DNA of 50,203 nucleotides. Origin: Candidatus Woesearchaeota archaeon CG10_big_fil_rev_8_21_14_0_10_45_16. Its GTDB lineage: Archaea; Nanobdellota; Nanobdellia; Woesearchaeales; GW2011-AR9. This document shows, one piece after another, positions 9,400 to 19,700 of the stretch. Under the pieces are notes generated by a model that was given only the letters and a program-made list of their open reading frames with translations, searched no databases and was not told where the DNA came from. The translations under genes were made by a program, and so were the position numbers. The stretch's first letter is position 1. Every line of letters begins with the position of its first letter. The stretch lies in NCBI GenBank assembly GCA_002762785.1, contig PCXY01000002.1, positions 1 through 50,203 on the forward strand, written 5' to 3'.

Positions 9400-10539
9400 A
9401 TGTTCTCATTTGAAATCACATCTAAAGATGATTCCGCCCGTACCGGGATCATCAAGACCGCTCACGGAGTTCTTGAGACCCCGGCATTCATCCCGGTAGC
9501 TACCAGGGCTGCTATCAAAGGGCTTTCTTCTTTGCAATTAGAAGACATCGGTTATCAAGCTGTTCTAGCTAACACGTACCATCTTTATCTTAAGCCGGGA
9601 GACAAGACAGTAGCTAATCTTGGCGGACTCCATGGTTTTATGGCTTGGGATAAAGTTATCTTTACCGATAGCGGCGGCTTTCAGGTCTTCAGCCTTGACG
9701 GAAGACTCTCTAAAGCTGATGATGACGGTGTTGATTTTAAGTCATATATCGATAATTCAAAACACCGCTTCACTCCAGAAAAATCCATGCAGATCCAGGA
9801 TAATCTTGGTGCTGATATCATCTTCACTTTCGATGAATGTATCCATTTTGATGATGACCATGAACGGACCAAGCAGGCTATGGGCAGAACACATGCCTGG
9901 ACTTTGCGCTGCCTGGCGGAACATCAGAGATTGCAGTCTAAGACAGCTTTATTTGGCATCGTGCAGGGCGGCAAGTATAAAGATCTAAGAGAAGAATCAG
10001 CGAGATTCATCTCTTCTTTGCCGTTTCCAGGATACGGGATTGGCGGTATCTTTGGCGACCCTAGCAAGGAGATCCATGAAGTTGTCAAGCATACCATGCA
10101 GTTCCTGCCGGAAGATAAGCCGAAGCATATGCTGGGCATCGGCAGCGTGGAAGACATCTTTGACTATGTGGGATGCGGTGCTGATACATTTGACTGCGTC
10201 CTTCCAACAAGGTTGGCAAGGTTAGGATATTTCTTTATCCGGCCGGAATCTGGTGGCGCTATCCAGAATAAGTTCAGAGCTAGGATAAGTAATGTGAAAT
10301 TTAAAGAAGACTCTTCCCCTCTTGATGAGAATTGTTCCTGCTTGGTCTGTCGAAAATACAGCAAAGCGTACATCTACCATCTGTTCAAAGTCAAAGAATT
10401 ATTATTCTATTCGCTGATGACATACCATAATCTGGCTTTCTTTTTCCGATTGCTGGAAGAGGTTAGGAAATCCATAAAAGAAGAGAGATTCTTAGAGTTT
10501 AAGCAAGAGTGGCTCGACCAGGCTGGACGAAACATTTAA
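9400..10539 (+). CDS. tgt: Bacterial-type tRNA-guanine transglycosylase (queuine/preQ1 family)
   Basis: Tgt exchanges guanine-34 of GUN-anticodon tRNAs for a queuosine precursor. The 379-residue length and the lack of a PUA tail mark the bacterial/eukaryotic type, not the archaeal archaeosine enzyme that acts on G15. Seen residues: D90 in TDSGGFQ, D145 in FDEC, nucleophile D265 in FDCVLPTR, and zinc ligands C312, C314, C317 and H343. Where bacterial enzymes have GGLAVGE this one has GGIFGDP (215-221), so the valine that shapes the preQ1 pocket is a glycine, as in queuine-using eukaryotic enzymes. It starts one base after trhO. Transfer from bacteria is likely. Confidence 0.92.
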   Translation: MFSFEITSKDDSARTGIIKTAHGVLETPAFIPVATRAAIKGLSSLQLEDIGYQAVLANTYHLYLKPGDKTVANLGGLHGFMAWDKVIFTDSGGFQVFSLDGRLSKADDDGVDFKSYIDNSKHRFTPEKSMQIQDNLGADIIFTFDECIHFDDDHERTKQAMGRTHAWTLRCLAEHQRLQSKTALFGIVQGGKYKDLREESARFISSLPFPGYGIGGIFGDPSKEIHEVVKHTMQFLPEDKPKHMLGIGSVEDIFDYVGCGADTFDCVLPTRLARLGYFFIRPESGGAIQNKFRARISNVKFKEDSSPLDENCSCLVCRKYSKAYIYHLFKVKELLFYSLMTYHNLAFFFRLLEEVRKSIKEERFLEFKQEWLDQAGRNI

Positions 10540-10602
10540 ATACTAAAATAATGTTCTAGAACTCAGTTCCATTTATGGAATTAAAAAAAAAGGTGGTATT
10601 AG

Positions 10603-12564
10603 ATGAACAAAAAGAATTTTAATATATCAATCTTCTTCGTTATATTGATTATGTCAGGGCTCCTTGTTTTTGGAGCTTTAAGCTTGATGGCACCGCAAGT
10701 CGGATCGCCAATAGTTAACTTCGCAAACTTAAGTGGAACGATAACACTTAACGCTTCCAACCAATCTTTCGCTGTCAACAACGGTTCGAGTAACGGACAC
10801 ATCACTAACGTGACGTTCAGCTGGGGTCTATCAAGCCATACGAGTATAATCCTTAATACTACTATTTTTAACACCACTGTGAACCAGACAACAGGTTTCA
10901 TAAACACGTCATTTGATACAACTCTTCTTTCAGATGGTAACTACAATCTAACTGTGTCAGTGTATAACGCTTCAGGCGCTAGAAACAGTACCAGCTTTAG
11001 CAACATCACAGTTGACAACACGGCTCCGGTGGTTACGCTGAGTAACGCTTCATTCATCACCAACAGCCAAACGCCTTCGGTCTACTTTAACTTTACAGAC
11101 CTGCAAACACTGGCCAACTGTACGCTTTATGTAAATGGTATGTACAATGCATCAAATTACACGGCTCTTAACTATTCGGTAACAATCCTATCTGCATCTG
11201 GGTTGTCAACATCGGGAGTCTACGTCACCACTGTAAATTGTACAGACTTTTCAAACAACACAGGTAACAGTACTGCTATCAACATCACTGTTGATCTCTC
11301 TGCTCCGAAAGTGGCGTTTGTTACAGCTAACAATAGTAACGTGAGTAGTGGTTTGGTCGCTGTCAACCTGTCAGTAACTGATGCTTCCTTAACAGGAGGG
11401 GTTGTTGTTCTTCAGGTGAGCAACAATTCAAATCCTTTCAACGTCAGCGTTACGACTAATGCCAGCGGTAACTGGAACACTAACCTAAACGTGTCTAGAA
11501 TAGGTCAGGGTAACCACTCCATCAGGGCTTTCGTCAACGATACGTTCAATCAGATGAACAGTACGGTATTCCTTAACTTTACTGTTGATAGGCAGGCGCC
11601 GACAGTAGGATCCATTGCAGTTACCTCAATAACTACTGACAGTGCTTCCCTCTCTCTAAACTCCACTGATAACTTCACTGGAGTTGCTTCCTGTACTTTT
11701 ACTGGTGCAAGAGATGGAGCTTTGGGTGGTACTGTGGCATCTTCATCATACTCGGTAGGTTTAACTAGCCTTGATTCATCAACTGATTATAATGTATCGG
11801 TTACCTGTACGGACTTCGCTGGAAACACTCAAGTGAACTCAACGACCTTTACTACAAGTACAGCTACGACTACCTCGAGTAGTAGTGGTGGTAGTAGCGG
11901 TGGGTCTGTTTCCAGTACAGTCAGTGGCCAGTTCAAGAAGGAAGTGTGGAACAGCGTCAATTCTGATGAAAATACCGTTCTTGTGATTGATAACGGTGCA
12001 ATCGGAGTTACTCAGGTCAGCTTCGAAGTCAACAAAGAAACTTTTGGCGCTTGGATGGAAGTCAGGAAACTTGACAAGCTTCCTAGTAATATCCAGAGCT
12101 TCACAAGGGATGTATATCGCTTCCTGCAGATTACAGAAAGGAACATTGAAAATGTTCTGAAAGGCAGTGCGGTCGTTAACTTCAAAGTTGAGAAAGCGTG
12201 GCTGAGGGAAAACGGCTTGAACAATGATCGGGTTGCTCTCTTCCGTAATGTGGATGGAAAATGGGTGCAGCTGGAAACCAAGATGACCAGTTCAGATGAC
12301 ACCTATGTGCACTTTGAGGCCCAGACTCCAGGTTTCAGCTACTTCGTGATCGGCGAAGCAGAACAGCCAATAGCAACTTCAGCAGCAGCTGATGAAGCGG
12401 CTCCTGGATCAGAAGCAGCATCAGAGACAGCTGAACAGCCTGCAGCAGGTGAAGAAGCCATGGTGGAAGAGGGCGGAAGCTCTTTAGGCATAACTCTGCT
12501 GGTCTTGGCTATCGTAGTAGTGATAGGCTTCATCGGTTACAGCCTGTTACGGAAAAAGCGATAA
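10603..12564 (+). CDS. PGF-pre-PGF surface glycoprotein with C-terminal membrane anchor
   Basis: The 653-residue protein has an N-terminal signal or membrane segment. Four or so Ig/fibronectin-like repeats follow (residues 40-420), very rich in Asn, Ser and Thr with many N-x-S/T glycosylation sites. After a Ser/Gly linker comes a PGF-pre-PGF domain (residues about 445-585, ending TPGFSYFVIGEAE). A Glu/Ala stalk and a C-terminal membrane helix with RKKR tail complete it. It is likely an abundant cell-surface or S-layer-type protein. A GGTGGT ribosome binding site precedes the ATG and the codon choice is unlike its neighbours, consistent with high expression. Confidence 0.85.
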   Translation: MNKKNFNISIFFVILIMSGLLVFGALSLMAPQVGSPIVNFANLSGTITLNASNQSFAVNNGSSNGHITNVTFSWGLSSHTSIILNTTIFNTTVNQTTGFINTSFDTTLLSDGNYNLTVSVYNASGARNSTSFSNITVDNTAPVVTLSNASFITNSQTPSVYFNFTDLQTLANCTLYVNGMYNASNYTALNYSVTILSASGLSTSGVYVTTVNCTDFSNNTGNSTAINITVDLSAPKVAFVTANNSNVSSGLVAVNLSVTDASLTGGVVVLQVSNNSNPFNVSVTTNASGNWNTNLNVSRIGQGNHSIRAFVNDTFNQMNSTVFLNFTVDRQAPTVGSIAVTSITTDSASLSLNSTDNFTGVASCTFTGARDGALGGTVASSSYSVGLTSLDSSTDYNVSVTCTDFAGNTQVNSTTFTTSTATTTSSSSGGSSGGSVSSTVSGQFKKEVWNSVNSDENTVLVIDNGAIGVTQVSFEVNKETFGAWMEVRKLDKLPSNIQSFTRDVYRFLQITERNIENVLKGSAVVNFKVEKAWLRENGLNNDRVALFRNVDGKWVQLETKMTSSDDTYVHFEAQTPGFSYFVIGEAEQPIATSAAADEAAPGSEAASETAEQPAAGEEAMVEEGGSSLGITLLVLAIVVVIGFIGYSLLRKKR

Positions 12565-12607
12565 ACAGCCCATATTTTTTTAAATTTACTTCTTTTTCTC
12601 TTCTTTT

Positions 12608-13141
12608 ATGATCATAGACAATCTTATTCCGTTAGAAGAACAAAGCTATGCTCGGGCCATACCTATCATCGGCAGGGAAAAAGGGAAATGGCTCCTGAAG
12701 ATGATCGTCAAGCTGAAACCAAAGCTAATCTTGGAGTTAGGTACGGCTAACGGCTACTCTGGCATCATCTTGGGATCTGAAGGGGCAGAACTGACTACAG
12801 TTGACCAAAACCCCAGGATCATCGAAGAAGCCCGGCAAAACTTCTCTCAATTTAATATCAAAGCAGAGATAATTTTTGGCGAGGGAGTCAAAGTAGTTAA
12901 AAGATTAGTTTCTCAGAAGAAGCAGTATGATCTCATCTTCCTTGATTTTGCTAAAAAGAATTATATCCTGGTATTAGATGATTGTCTCAAGCTTCTCAAG
13001 ACTGGCGGTCATCTTATCGCAGATAACATCACGAAAGATGACTGCCGTAATTTTAAAGAGGTGGTACTGAACCACAAACAGCTTAAGACGGAAATCATCA
13101 TGATAGAAGACGGGCTGAGCTGCAGCAGGAAGATTTCCTAA
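12608..13141 (+). CDS. SAM-dependent O-methyltransferase-like protein
   Basis: This 177-residue class I methyltransferase has motif I as LILELGTANGYSGI (residues about 39-52), the acidic residue of motif II in TTVDQNP, and LIFLDFAKK at the metal and substrate region typical of the COG4122 O-methyltransferases. It is shorter than the usual 210-220 residues at the N-terminus. Substrate is unknown. A TTTTTTTAAATT element lies about 25 bases before the ATG. Its stop overlaps the convergent asnS stop by four bases. Confidence 0.8.
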   Translation: MIIDNLIPLEEQSYARAIPIIGREKGKWLLKMIVKLKPKLILELGTANGYSGIILGSEGAELTTVDQNPRIIEEARQNFSQFNIKAEIIFGEGVKVVKRLVSQKKQYDLIFLDFAKKNYILVLDDCLKLLKTGGHLIADNITKDDCRNFKEVVLNHKQLKTEIIMIEDGLSCSRKIS

Positions 13142-14436
13142 GGCTTATACCGTTCCATGGTCCTTGGGAAAGGGATCGAATCTTTAATGTTATCAAGCCC
13201 GCAGATCCAGGTGATGACCCGTTCCACACCCATACCGAAGCCGCCGTGCGGGATGCTGCCGTATCTCCTAGTATCTAGATAGAACTCATATTGTTCCGGC
13301 TTTTCGCCGTCGGCAACCAGCCGTTTCCTGATCTTGTCGATATCGTGTTCCCTATGTGAACCGCCGATGATCTCGCCGTAGCCTTCCGGCGCCAGAAAGT
13401 CGCAGCCCAGCACCACATCCGGGTTTTCTGGATCTTCAGTCATGTAAAATGCTTTTACTTTCTTTGGATACCGGGTGACGATCAGTGGAACGTCATACAG
13501 CTTAGTCAACTTCTCTTCTTCGATCGTCCGGAGGTCTTTTCCCCATGGAACGTTCATCTTGCACTTGTCTTTAAGGATCTTGAGAGCTTCGGTGTAAGTC
13601 ATCCGTATGAACGGTTTCTTGATCGTCGATTCCAGGACTTTCAGATCTCGCTGGAGATAAGTTAGTTCCGGCTTGTGCTTCTCCAGCACTTTCTTGACGA
13701 TATGTTTCAGCAGACCCTCGCCGTAGTTCATGATATCATCAAACTCAGCCCAAGCTACTTCCATCTCAGCGTGCCAGTATTCGGTCAGATGCCGTGACGT
13801 CTTGCTTTTCTCCGCTCTAAAACTAGGCGAGATAGTATAGATCTTTTCCAATGCGAAGATGGCTGGTTCAGCATACAACTGCCAGGTCTGGCCTAAAAAG
13901 ACGTCTTTCTTGCCGAAATAATCTACCGTGAACAGTTCGGCGCCGCCTTCACATTGCACGGCTTGGAAAACTGGTGAATGGTATTCATAGAAGCCTTCGC
14001 CCTTGAAATATTCATCGATGGCAGCGAAGACAGTACTGCGGATCTTGAGGATAGCGATCATCCTTTGGCTACGTAACCATAAATGTCTGTTATCTGCCAG
14101 AAATTCGACCGATTGGTCTTTGGTTATCGGGTAACTGTCGCTAGTTCCGACGATCTGGTAATCAGTAACATGGACCTCATAGCCAGTCGGGGCTCTCTTG
14201 TCTTCTTTGATGTCACCGCTGATCATGATGGAAGATTCCACCTGGAGCTTGTCGATCTCTTCCCATCTCTGTTCAAAATCAGTTCTTTCAAAGATGCATT
14301 GGATAATGTTGGAGGAATCTCTCAGTACGACGAACTTGAACTTGTTGCTGCCTCGTTCTCTGTGAACCCAGCCTCTGACGGAGACTGCTCCTTTGCCTTT
14401 CTTGATGGCGTCCTGGATCGAGATGTATTTGGTCAT
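13138..14436 (-). CDS. asnS: Asparaginyl-tRNA synthetase
   Basis: This class IIb synthetase charges tRNA-Asn. The 432 residues comprise an OB-fold anticodon-binding domain (residues 15-115, VRGWVHRERG), motif 2 in the FRAEKSKTSRHLTEYWHAE region, and motif 3 in GGFGMGVERVITWI. The terminal PFPRTMERYKP identifies AsnRS; AspRS typically ends with PRD. It lies just downstream of asnB on the same strand but with its own TATTTAAATA promoter, so asparagine synthesis and use are encoded side by side. Confidence 0.93.
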   Translation of the reverse strand: MTKYISIQDAIKKGKGAVSVRGWVHRERGSNKFKFVVLRDSSNIIQCIFERTDFEQRWEEIDKLQVESSIMISGDIKEDKRAPTGYEVHVTDYQIVGTSDSYPITKDQSVEFLADNRHLWLRSQRMIAILKIRSTVFAAIDEYFKGEGFYEYHSPVFQAVQCEGGAELFTVDYFGKKDVFLGQTWQLYAEPAIFALEKIYTISPSFRAEKSKTSRHLTEYWHAEMEVAWAEFDDIMNYGEGLLKHIVKKVLEKHKPELTYLQRDLKVLESTIKKPFIRMTYTEALKILKDKCKMNVPWGKDLRTIEEEKLTKLYDVPLIVTRYPKKVKAFYMTEDPENPDVVLGCDFLAPEGYGEIIGGSHREHDIDKIRKRLVADGEKPEQYEFYLDTRRYGSIPHGGFGMGVERVITWICGLDNIKDSIPFPRTMERYKP

Positions 14437-14479
14437 TGTTGCTCGTTCTCTTTATAGTATTTAAATAGTTTTCCCCGTC

Positions 14480-16138
14480 TCAGATTACTTTTACGGCCGC
14501 TTTATGTACGCCTACAGCCCTTCCTGAAGGATCAGCCATGCCTTCAAATTGCTTGCTCCAACGATATGCTGTTGGGCTCGAGCAGGCAATTGATGGTCCA
14601 ACTTCCACAGTTAAAGCTGCGTCTTTACTGGGGAACAGTTTGTCAAATATTTCTCTGTAAAGATACGCTTCTTTCGTGGCTGGCGGTTGTATCGGAAATC
14701 GCTGCTGAGCCTCTTCAAGCATCTTATCCGTCACCTTTTGCTCTGCGTAAGCTTTAAGGGAATCGATCCAGCTGTATCCAACACCGTCGGAAAACTGTTC
14801 TTTTTGTCGCCAAAGGATGTCCTCTGGTAAATATCCCTCAAAAGCTTTTCGCAGAACATATTTCTCTGCCCGGCCTTTGCACATCTTGTCTGCAGGATCA
14901 AAGCTCATGGCGTAATCAAGGAAATCTTTGTCAAGGAACGGTACTCTGGCTTCAATGCCCCATGCTGCCAGTGACTTGTTAGCTCTTAAGCAATCGTATT
15001 TGCTGAGTTTTTGAAGTTTACGCACGGTCTCTTCGTGAAATTCCTTAGCATCTGGCGCCATATGGAAATAAAGATAACCTCCAAAGACTTCATCAGCTCC
15101 CTCGCCAGAGAGGACCATTTTTATTCCCGTACTGCGGATCTTTCTTGCCATAAGATACATGGGCGTAGAAGCTCGAATGCTGGTCACATCGTATGTTTCC
15201 AGATGGTAGATCACATCACGCAGGGCGTCGATACCTTCCTGAACCGTAAATATCACTTCGTGGTGCACAGATCCGAGATGTTCGGCAACTTTACGGGCGC
15301 ATCTAAGGTCAGGCGAATCTTTCAGGCCGACTGAAAAAGAATGTAATCTTGGCCACCATGCTTCTTCTTTATCGTCGGATTCAACCCTTTTACGGCTAAA
15401 TTTCATGGCGATCGCCGCAATCAGTGAAGAATCAAGACCTCCAGAGATCAGGATGCCGTAAGGAACATCACTCATCAGCTGTCTCTTGACGGCCTTCTCA
15501 AGTTCTTCACGTAAACGAGTGAGAATGACAGGTGTTTCTGACTTTTTTTCCATCCATCCTGGTTTGTACCACTGAAAAAATTTCTTTTCGCTGCCTAAAT
15601 AATAATGTCCTGGCGGAAACTCTTGGAGTTTTTCACAATACTTCTCGATAGCTTTCATCTCGCTTGCGATATAAGTCACTCCATCTTTATCCCAGCCGAT
15701 ATATAACGGGATGATACCGATATGATCTCGAGCTGCGAAGTATTCTTTCTTCTTTGCATCATAAAGGCAGAAAGCAAAGATGCCATCTATTTTATCTAGG
15801 AAAGAAGGCCCATATTCATCATAGAGATAAAGAAGTATCTCGCAATCAGATCTTGTCTGCCACGGATGTTCTTTCTTAAGCAGTTTACGTAATTCTTTGT
15901 GGTCATAGATTTCGCCGTTGACAGCAAGCACTCTTTTTTCTTCAATATCATGAAGTGGCTGCGCTCCATGTTCTACATCAACGATGGCCAGACGTTCATG
16001 AGCTAGTACGCAGAAGTCATCACTAAAGATGCCGCTCCAGTCCGGGCCTCGATGCCGTATCTTGGCAGCCATCGTCAAAGCTTGGCTGCGCATCTTGTCC
16101 TGATCTTTTATGTCCATAATTCCGATTATTCCGCACAT
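14480..16138 (-). CDS. asnB: Glutamine-hydrolysing asparagine synthetase B
   Basis: AsnB makes asparagine from aspartate, ATP and glutamine. I start at 16138 because the next codon is Cys (MCGIIGIMD), and the nucleophile of the glutaminase domain must be residue 2; a longer frame of 29 extra codons is open but would bury it. Residues 2-200 are the class II amidotransferase domain (RHRGPDWSG, VNGEIYDH). Residues 220-500 are the PP-loop synthetase domain (SGGLDSSLIA, SGEGADEVFGGY). The 552-residue length matches E. coli AsnB (554). A GGAGAG site precedes the start. It is divergent from an AsnC/Lrp regulator that is the obvious candidate controller. Confidence 0.94.
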   Translation of the reverse strand: MCGIIGIMDIKDQDKMRSQALTMAAKIRHRGPDWSGIFSDDFCVLAHERLAIVDVEHGAQPLHDIEEKRVLAVNGEIYDHKELRKLLKKEHPWQTRSDCEILLYLYDEYGPSFLDKIDGIFAFCLYDAKKKEYFAARDHIGIIPLYIGWDKDGVTYIASEMKAIEKYCEKLQEFPPGHYYLGSEKKFFQWYKPGWMEKKSETPVILTRLREELEKAVKRQLMSDVPYGILISGGLDSSLIAAIAMKFSRKRVESDDKEEAWWPRLHSFSVGLKDSPDLRCARKVAEHLGSVHHEVIFTVQEGIDALRDVIYHLETYDVTSIRASTPMYLMARKIRSTGIKMVLSGEGADEVFGGYLYFHMAPDAKEFHEETVRKLQKLSKYDCLRANKSLAAWGIEARVPFLDKDFLDYAMSFDPADKMCKGRAEKYVLRKAFEGYLPEDILWRQKEQFSDGVGYSWIDSLKAYAEQKVTDKMLEEAQQRFPIQPPATKEAYLYREIFDKLFPSKDAALTVEVGPSIACSSPTAYRWSKQFEGMADPSGRAVGVHKAAVKVI

Positions 16139-16236
16139 GGTCTCTCTCTCTCTCCTTACTTTGTAAAATTTTGGAGTTATACTCATTAATATAATTATCT
16201 CTAAAAATATTGAAAATTCCACCAAAAATAGTAAAA

Positions 16237-16244
16237 TTTATATA
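16237..16244 (+). promoter_or_regulatory. TATA element of the AsnC/Lrp gene
   Basis: TTTATATA lies 24-31 bases before the regulator's ATG, so transcription should begin at or next to the start codon (leaderless). The palindrome at 16250-16265 sits between this element and the start. Confidence 0.65.
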
Positions 16245-16249
16245 TCTGG

Positions 16250-16265
16250 TGGAACATATGTTCCA
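16250..16265. promoter_or_regulatory. 16-bp perfect palindrome, probable AsnC/Lrp operator
   Basis: TGGAACATATGTTCCA is a perfect palindrome placed between the TATA element and the start codon of the AsnC/Lrp gene, where bound protein would block polymerase. An outer half-site pair TTCCACC (16217-16223) and GGTGGAA (16248-16254) adds a second inverted repeat covering the asnB side. Autorepression with co-control of asnB is inferred. Confidence 0.6.
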
Positions 16266-16267
16266 AA

Positions 16268-16720
16268 ATGGATGGGAAAATAGATGACAAAGATAAGAGA
16301 ATCATTGAAGAGCTCTTAGAACATGCTGACTATACTACCCGACAGATTGCTAAAAAAGTAAATTTGCCTATCACCACCATCCATAACAGGATCAGGAAAC
16401 TAAAGAACGAGAAGATCATCAGGAGATTCACTATAGATGTCGACTATGACCAGGTTGATCGTGGTTTTATGGTCTATGTGTTGATCTCAGCAAGCTTGAC
16501 TTTACTGAAACAGCAGAAAAAGACTCAGTATGATATCGCTAAAGAGTTGCAGAGATTTGATTTTATAGAAAGGGTGGATATCGTCTCAGGCGGGACTGAT
16601 CTCGTGGCTATCGTCAGAGTAAAAGATGTTAAAGAATACGATCAGATGCTTCTGAGAAAAATCCAGACTGTAGATGGTATCGAGAATACACAGTCATTGA
16701 TCGTGATCCACCAAAGCTAA
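16268..16720 (+). CDS. Lrp/AsnC-family transcriptional regulator
   Basis: This 150-residue protein has the AsnC-type helix-turn-helix (residues 8-60: ADYTTRQIAKKVNLPITTIHNRIRKL, split here only for reading) and a C-terminal RAM ligand-binding domain (residues 75-150, with VDIVSGGTDLVAIVRVKD). Lrp/AsnC proteins assemble as dimers to octamers and respond to amino acids. Divergence from asnB mirrors the bacterial asnC-asnA pair, so asparagine is a reasonable effector guess. A perfect palindrome overlaps its own promoter. Confidence 0.9.
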   Translation: MDGKIDDKDKRIIEELLEHADYTTRQIAKKVNLPITTIHNRIRKLKNEKIIRRFTIDVDYDQVDRGFMVYVLISASLTLLKQQKKTQYDIAKELQRFDFIERVDIVSGGTDLVAIVRVKDVKEYDQMLLRKIQTVDGIENTQSLIVIHQS

Positions 16721-19700
16721 GTCAATGACGTTCGAATTCTCCTGATCTAAAGCTGTCATTCAATGTTTTCATAAAGCTAACGGGATTATAAAACCCAAGA
16801 GAATGATTTGGATCAGAAAGCCTGAATGTTCGGTCTACTCTAAATAATGGAGTTTCTGGGATGCGTTTGAAATGACTCTGCCAATACTGGACCGCAACAA
16901 TGCACCCTCTTTCGCCCGTCATTAGGTTTCCAATACTTAAAGCGATGGTCTCTTTCTCATCTCCACTGAAGATGCTTCCGGTAGGAACTTCTCCGTGGCA
17001 TTTATTGACCCAATAATCCAACTCACTGAGTGTGCTGAACCTGTATAATGGTGTTTTTTGCATCCGTTTCCGTTTTAAAACCTTTTTTTATAAACTATTC
17101 GCACCAAAAATATTATTAAAGAACAGCCTTATCCGGCTTGATAAGGACTCGTAGCCTAGACTGGATGTCTTTTTGGCAAGTCAAATAGGGCGACAGCCTC
17201 CTACATGTGAAGAGAACCTTCCCTTCCGTGAAAGACAGCTGTAGGTCGGGGGTTCAAATCCTCCCGAGTCCGTTCTTTCTTTTTTTGACATTTTTGTCTC
17301 ACTTTTGGAGATACATTTAAATCCTGAAGAACCATCGGCTTCTAATGTATCACGCATCGGTCTCATATAATACGGCTCCTGTCGGAGGCAGCCGTCTGGA
17401 ATACATCGCCCATTCGGTGAATGCTCCTTCCTACAACGCATCTTCAACAACCATCACTCCATCCTATGCTCATTCCTTGTTCCGGCCGTCTATCTCTTCT
17501 TTTACTTACAGAAATGAAGAGCCAGTCAGCCATGCTTATAGGGCAGACACTGTCACTTATCACCTCTTCAACACCAAACCAGAATATCACTTCCAGCCGG
17601 ATAATTTCCTGAAACCAGGGAAGCATGGTATCTTTGTCGGGAAAGCAGAGGAGATTAGAGAGCATATCGAAGATGCTTTCTTTAAAGTGATGAACAAACC
17701 GTTCCCATCTGATGTTAAGATCACTGTCTGTGAAGAAAAAGAGTTCCGAAAGATAGCACCCTCCTCAGGAGTTGTGGGTTTATCGATCAACAGAAGCCAG
17801 CATGGTTTGTTGTCAGAGATTTTCGTGCTGAACGATTACTTGGGGCGGGTCATGTTGACCATCGGCCACGAATTAGGGCACGTCCTGACTTCTCCTCTGG
17901 AAAACCAGCAGGATGAAGAGGCCAAGGCTTATGCATTTTCCTTTGCCTGGATGGATGTTATCAAAGAGCATGATATCGCTGGCTTAGGAGATGCGTTAGT
18001 TTCCGAGAATCCTGCTCACAACGGCCTGCATGATGTTGCTTACTCTTTTGTTTCTAGGTTACTTAAGTCTGGTAAAGATGCTTGGGAAGTTTATTTGGAG
18101 TTGATTCACGGCGATAATAATATAAAACACACTCTCTTCTAGTATCATATGTTCCATCAACTCTCACTGATCTTCGGTTCTATGACTAAAGCGCAGGAGA
18201 TACTTCTATTGCTCAATGATAAGAAAGCAGTTGTTCGCCATGGTTTCTATGAAGAAGAATTACCGGCAGTTGAACGGTTCTGCGATAAGAATAACCTTAT
18301 TATGGTCAAATCAAAATTTAAAGTTCTGCTAGCTGATGAGACATCCTACAGTAATAAAGGGATAAGAATAATGGCTGAAGATAAACGACCAGGAATGTAT
18401 TTTGTCTATATCTCCAAAGATGAAGAGAAAGCCTGGAAAGCGTCTTATTTTGAACTGATGGGCAGTGATCGTGACTTAGGAAAGATTTTAGGCTATCCCA
18501 ACTGCTGCGTTGATTTCTTCTGTAAGAGATTTACACCTGATAATCCTAACCTGCAATTGACGCCCAGCAATCCCTGGACCAACCTTAGTAAAAGAGGCCA
18601 AGATGCAGTCCTGATCTCACATTTTCCCTGCTCTTCCGATTGTGAAGAAAGCATAAAGTTAGCGAAGGTTTGTCTTGACTCTGTTCTGAAGGCAGATTAT
18701 CAAAGAGCAGAAGATTTGTTAAGGATATTAAAACCATAAACTATTTAAGCATCTTTTAATTATAATTTTTAAAAAGAGGGATACCATGGTCAATTCCACT
18801 GATGTTGCAAAATTACGTTTCAAAGCTGGCAAGATAACGGCTGTCAAGAAACATCCAAAGACTTCTGATTATATTGTATTGGTGGACATCGGCAAGACTG
18901 GCGCTGACAAGCAAGTGGTCTTGGATCTTAAAGACTCGTACCGGATGGAAGAGCTGATGGGTAAGTTCGTCGTCTATGTGGAGATGGATGAACCGTCTGT
19001 AGTGAAAGGGATAGAAAGTTTAGGCTATGTTCTGATCGCCTATAAGAACAAGAAACCGGTGCTGATCCAGCCCTCCCAGAACGTCCGCCCTGGAGCTGCC
19101 GTTGTCGCTTTAAGTAATGTGGCTGTGAAGCATCGTTAGATTCGCTGGCAGAGGCTTTGAATAGAGATTGCCAGTGAAGAAAAATCGGGATTGTTCCATA
19201 CTTCTGCGGGAGCATCACCGATCAATGTTTCAGCTCTAAGACAATCGTAAGAAGCACTATTGTTTTCATACCTTCTTTCCCTTAGGATTTCATTTTCAAA
19301 TGATGCTAACGTCTCAAGCCACAGATCCATGTTTCTCACACCTGCTTCGATAAAACGTTCTCCTTGATACATCCGTTCCCTATCTCTTACACATTCGGGC
19401 ATCTGTCCGTACATGCAACCAGTTGCAGTTAGTCCCAGAGCCAGCAATATTCTTTTCATAACAGGCTCCAAAACAGCTTTTCTTTAAAAGAATTCACTTC
19501 AAAACTATCCCGACCGGACAATGGTCTGAACCTATCACATCAGACAGGATAAACGAGTCTTGCAGTCTTGATCTCATTGCTTTTGAAACGACGAAAAAAT
19601 CGATCCGCCAGCCGATGTTCCTTGCTCTTAAATTGTTCCAGAAACCCCAGTAGGTGTATTGTTCTCCTTTTGTATTAAACTCTCGGAAAGAATCAATAAA